From: Accumulibacter sp.
GTDB taxonomy: Bacteria; Pseudomonadota; Gammaproteobacteria; Burkholderiales; Rhodocyclaceae
Assembly: GCA_031274075.1 (NCBI GenBank)
Contig: JAISQQ010000227.1
Span: 1-6,758, forward strand
DNA length: 6,758 nt
Direction: 5' to 3'
Part shown: piece after piece, positions 5,584 to 6,758 of the stretch
Layout: every line of letters starts with the position of its first letter
Position numbering within the stretch: position 1 is the first letter of the stretch
The notes under the pieces: model-generated
Seen by the model: the letters and a program-made list of their open reading frames with translations, nothing else
Databases searched by the model: none
What the model was told of the DNA's origin: nothing
Program-made: the position numbers and the translations under genes

Positions 5584-5672
5584 GTTCAGAGGACAGATGA
5601 CGGAGGACAGTAAGGTTTGCGGGCGCGAAGCGCCCGGGGACTGGACTGTCTTCTGTCCTCTGTCTTCTGAAC
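5584..5672. repeat. Heptad-armed palindromic element, copy C
   Basis: The left arm holds heptamers CAGAGGA, CAGATGA, CGGAGGA, CAGTAAG (5587-5614), preceded by GTT. The right arm runs GGGACTG, a 5-nt GACTG, then TCTTCTG, TCCTCTG, TCTTCTG, ending in GAAC. The outer ends GTTCAGA (5584-5590) and TCTGAAC (5666-5672) are perfectly inverted. The core hairpin 5620-5636 (CGGGCGC, GAA, GCGCCCG) with its TTTG lead is identical to that of copy A, although the arms are quite different in sequence. A 5-nt short unit after the first right heptamer occurs in copies A and C. Confidence 0.8.
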
Positions 5673-5682
5673 CCTGAGCCGG

Positions 5683-5702
5683 ATTCCGGCTGGCGCCGGA
5701 AT
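5683..5702. repeat. Dispersed-repeat type palindrome (ATTCCGGC / GCCGGAAT)
   Basis: ATTCCGGC (5683-5690), TGGC loop, GCCGGAAT (5695-5702) form a perfect 8-bp stem, followed by GACGGG. The pattern GGATTCC...GGAATGACGGG is that of small palindromic repeats scattered through many proteobacterial genomes. It lies 11 bp beyond repeat copy C and about 70 bp before the methyltransferase gene. Confidence 0.6.
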
Positions 5703-5771
5703 GACGGGATGGAAATAATGGCCGTCCGCGCCAAAACGTAAAACGCTCTAAATCATGTAAAAGGAAAAAAA

Positions 5772-6482
5772 ATGAACACAGGCACGCTCTCCCTGATCCC
5801 GGTGCCGCTCGGCCCCTCGCCCGCGCGCGACGTTCTCCCGGAACCGGTGATCGCGCAGACGGCGCGGTTGCGGCATTTCGTCGCCGAGAACGCCAAATCG
5901 GCGCGGGCGTTCCTGAAATCCCTGCCGTCCGAATCGCCGCTGCGACAGATCGACATCCAGGAACTCAACGAGCACACGCCGCCGGACGCGCTGCCGCGGC
6001 TACTCGCGCCGCTGCTCGCCGGCGACGACGCCGGTCTGGTCTCGGAAGCCGGCTGTCCCGCCGTGGCCGATCCCGGCGCGGCGCTGGTCGCCCTGGCGCA
6101 CGCCTCCGGCATCGCCGTCGCGCCGCTGGTCGGCCCGTCGGCCATCCTGCTGGCGCTGATGGGTTCCGGACTGTCCGGGCAGAATTTCGCCTTCCACGGC
6201 TATCTCCCGGCCAAGGACGGTCAACGCCAGAAACGCATCCTCGAACTCGAAAGCGAATCCCGGCGGGCGGGCCGCACCCAACTGTTCATCGAGACGCCCT
6301 ACCGCAACCGGCGGCTGCTCGAATCGCTGCTCGCCGCCTGTTCGCCGCCCACCCGCATCGGCGTCGCCACCGACCTCACGCTGCCCGGCCAACGCTTCAT
6401 CACCCTGCCCTGCGGCGAGTGGAAGCGCCGGGAACTTCCCGACATCGACCGGCGGCCGACGGTGTTTTTGCTCCTGGCCTGA
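5772..6482 (+). CDS. SAM-dependent methyltransferase of the tetrapyrrole methylase fold, RsmI-like
   Basis: The 236-aa product opens with GTLSLIPVPLG, the nucleotide-binding-like strand of this fold. It carries HFVAENAKSARAFL (35-48), NEHTP (66-70), LVSEAGCPAVADPG (89-102), PLVGPSAILLALMGSGL (118-134), FHGYLP (141-146), IETPYRN (173-179) and a RRPTVFLLLA end. These match the RsmI branch of PF00590. RsmI 2'-O-methylates C1402 of 16S rRNA. This shorter form, with SEAGCPAVADPG in place of the classic SDAGTPxxSDPG, is the variant I associate with Betaproteobacteria, and its substrate is not settled by sequence. The start is supported by AAGGA (5761-5765) six bases upstream. It stands alone between repeat-rich spacers, with no operon partner in the window. 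Confidence 0.9.
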   Translation: MNTGTLSLIPVPLGPSPARDVLPEPVIAQTARLRHFVAENAKSARAFLKSLPSESPLRQIDIQELNEHTPPDALPRLLAPLLAGDDAGLVSEAGCPAVADPGAALVALAHASGIAVAPLVGPSAILLALMGSGLSGQNFAFHGYLPAKDGQRQKRILELESESRRAGRTQLFIETPYRNRRLLESLLAACSPPTRIGVATDLTLPGQRFITLPCGEWKRRELPDIDRRPTVFLLLA

Positions 6483-6560
6483 GAATCTGTTCACGATCTT
6501 TTCTGGGGCGCGGGTCTCCGGCCCGCCTGGGCGTGGGCGCCAGACCGTTGGCGCACCCCG

Positions 6561-6589
6561 TAGGGCGGGAAAGCGCAGCGCCTCCCGCC
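6561..6589. repeat. REP-like repeat (TAGGGCGGGA ... TCCCGCC)
   Basis: GGCGGGA (6564-6570) pairs with TCCCGCC (6583-6589) around AAGCGCAGCGCC, which itself contains GCGC-A-GCGC. The TAGGGCGGG...AAGCGCAGCG pattern resembles the GTAGGGTGGGC-type dispersed repeats of beta- and gammaproteobacteria. Confidence 0.55.
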
Positions 6590-6649
6590 GGTCGTTCTCT
6601 CTGACGGCGTAGCCGCCTCTATTATTCTGCGGCCCTTGAAAGTAACAAT

Positions 6650-6668
6650 CCCCCGGCAAAGCCGGGGG
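6650..6668. terminator. Strong hairpin, likely terminator for the methyltransferase gene
   Basis: CCCCCGGC (6650-6657), AAA loop, GCCGGGGG (6661-6668) is a perfect 8-bp GC stem. CCTTCATTT follows on the plus strand and ATTGTTACTTT on the minus strand. Both tails are moderately T-rich, so it could work in both directions. It is about 170 bp after the methyltransferase stop. Confidence 0.55.
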
Positions 6669-6680
6669 CCTTCATTTGTG

Positions 6681-6721
6681 AGCCGCTCAAAGCGGCTTAA
6701 TGGGGTCGCTAACGCGGCCCC
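6681..6721. repeat. Pair of stem-loops at the right end
   Basis: AGCCGCT / AGCGGCT (6681-6687, 6691-6697, CAA loop) is followed by GGGGTCGC / GCGGCCCC (6702-6709, 6714-6721, TAAC loop, one T-G pair). With the 6650-6668 hairpin they make three stems in about 70 bp, just after a possible minus-strand stop codon. Confidence 0.55.
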
Positions 6722-6725
6722 AAGA

Positions 6726-6758
6726 TTAGGAACCACCTCCGGATGGCCCCTCCTTTAC
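6726..6758 (-). CDS. Possible C-terminal end of a minus-strand gene, cut by the right edge
   Basis: In the frame read from the window edge, the minus strand encodes VKEGPSGGGS and a TAA at 6728-6726, directly followed by the run of stem-loops. A flexible Gly/Ser tail before a terminator is plausible for a gene end, and the gene would converge on the methyltransferase. Ten codons cannot prove it, and I do not recognise the protein. Confidence 0.2.
   Translation of the reverse strand, partial: VKEGPSGGGS

Larger units (their letters stand above)
5218..5771. other. Repeat-filled intergenic region between the cyclase and methyltransferase genes
   Basis: This divergent spacer of about 550 bp contains the cyclase promoter, repeat copies B and C, the 21-bp tandem pair and a separate palindrome (5683-5702). 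A consensus -35 TTGACA (5403-5408, plus strand) follows copy B, with only poor -10 candidates 16-17 bp on. The 65-codon open frame from 5403 has no ribosome binding site and runs into copy C, so I do not call it a gene. No RNA gene is recognised. Confidence 0.6.
6483..6725. other. Hairpin-rich spacer downstream of the methyltransferase gene
   Basis: No gene is supported here. From left to right it holds an imperfect GC palindrome (GCGGG...CCCGC, about 6510-6526), GCGCCA/TGGCGC (near 6537-6554), a REP-like repeat (6561-6589) and three successive stem-loops (6650-6668, 6681-6697, 6702-6721). Such a density of palindromes is typical of repeat-bearing intergenic regions. Confidence 0.6.

Noticed and set aside
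5403..5600. 65-codon plus-strand frame starting TTG at 5403
   Set aside because: It has no Shine-Dalgarno, its first bases form a -35-like TTGACA, it includes the 21-bp duplication and ends in repeat copy C. It resembles no known protein.
3820..5672. A transposon bounded by copies A, B or C as terminal inverted repeats
   Set aside because: No transposase lies between them, each copy is itself a complete palindrome, and no target-site duplication is visible.
6491..6736. 81-codon minus-strand frame beginning MVPNLGAALA
   Set aside because: It reads through the hairpins and the REP-like repeat, has low-complexity composition, and has no ribosome binding site that fits better than chance.

Overview
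The window looks like a betaproteobacterial chromosome, G+C rich (about 65% in the sampled cyd coding sequence). The cydP-cydA-cydB-cydX order, two FNR/Anr-type boxes upstream, and a short RsmI-like methyltransferase of a type I associate with Betaproteobacteria all point that way. A Rhodocyclales/Nitrosomonadales-like host is possible, but the sequence does not settle the genus.

Layout. 1-342 (minus): a vapBC toxin-antitoxin pair. vapC runs off the left edge and vapB carries a frameshift. Its likely sigma70-type promoter is at 371-399. 365-752: a regulatory intergenic region with two FNR/Anr boxes whose centres are 104 bp apart. 753-3832 (plus): a compact cytochrome bd operon, cydP, cydA, cydB, cydX. 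The CydA Q-loop is of the long type and the CydA heme ligands are present. 4009-5217 (minus): a convergent membrane-anchored GGDEF diguanylate cyclase with an intact GGEEF active site and an I-site. 5772-6482 (plus): a tetrapyrrole-methylase-fold SAM-dependent methyltransferase. 6483-6758: REP-like palindromes, a strong hairpin terminator and further hairpins, with perhaps the last codons of a minus-strand gene at the edge.

The most unusual feature is a family of three non-coding elements at 3820-4029, 5283-5396 and 5584-5672. Each has a GC-rich core hairpin (TTTG + stem-loop + GG..ACT) flanked by two arms built from tandem heptamers of the form CAGNNNN on the left and NNNNCTG on the right, so the arms can pair. 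The dominant heptamer differs from copy to copy (CAGGGAT, CAGGTAA, and CAGAGGA-like), yet the two arms of one copy largely match each other. The first copy fills the junction between cydX and the diguanylate cyclase and supplies the stop codons of both genes. I know of no name for this element and treat it as the main candidate for something undescribed.

Functionally, the cyd operon encodes a high-affinity quinol oxidase for low oxygen, which fits FNR/Anr control. The cyclase makes c-di-GMP, and nothing in the sequence links it to the oxidase except position. The methyltransferase is an isolated gene bounded by repeats on both sides.
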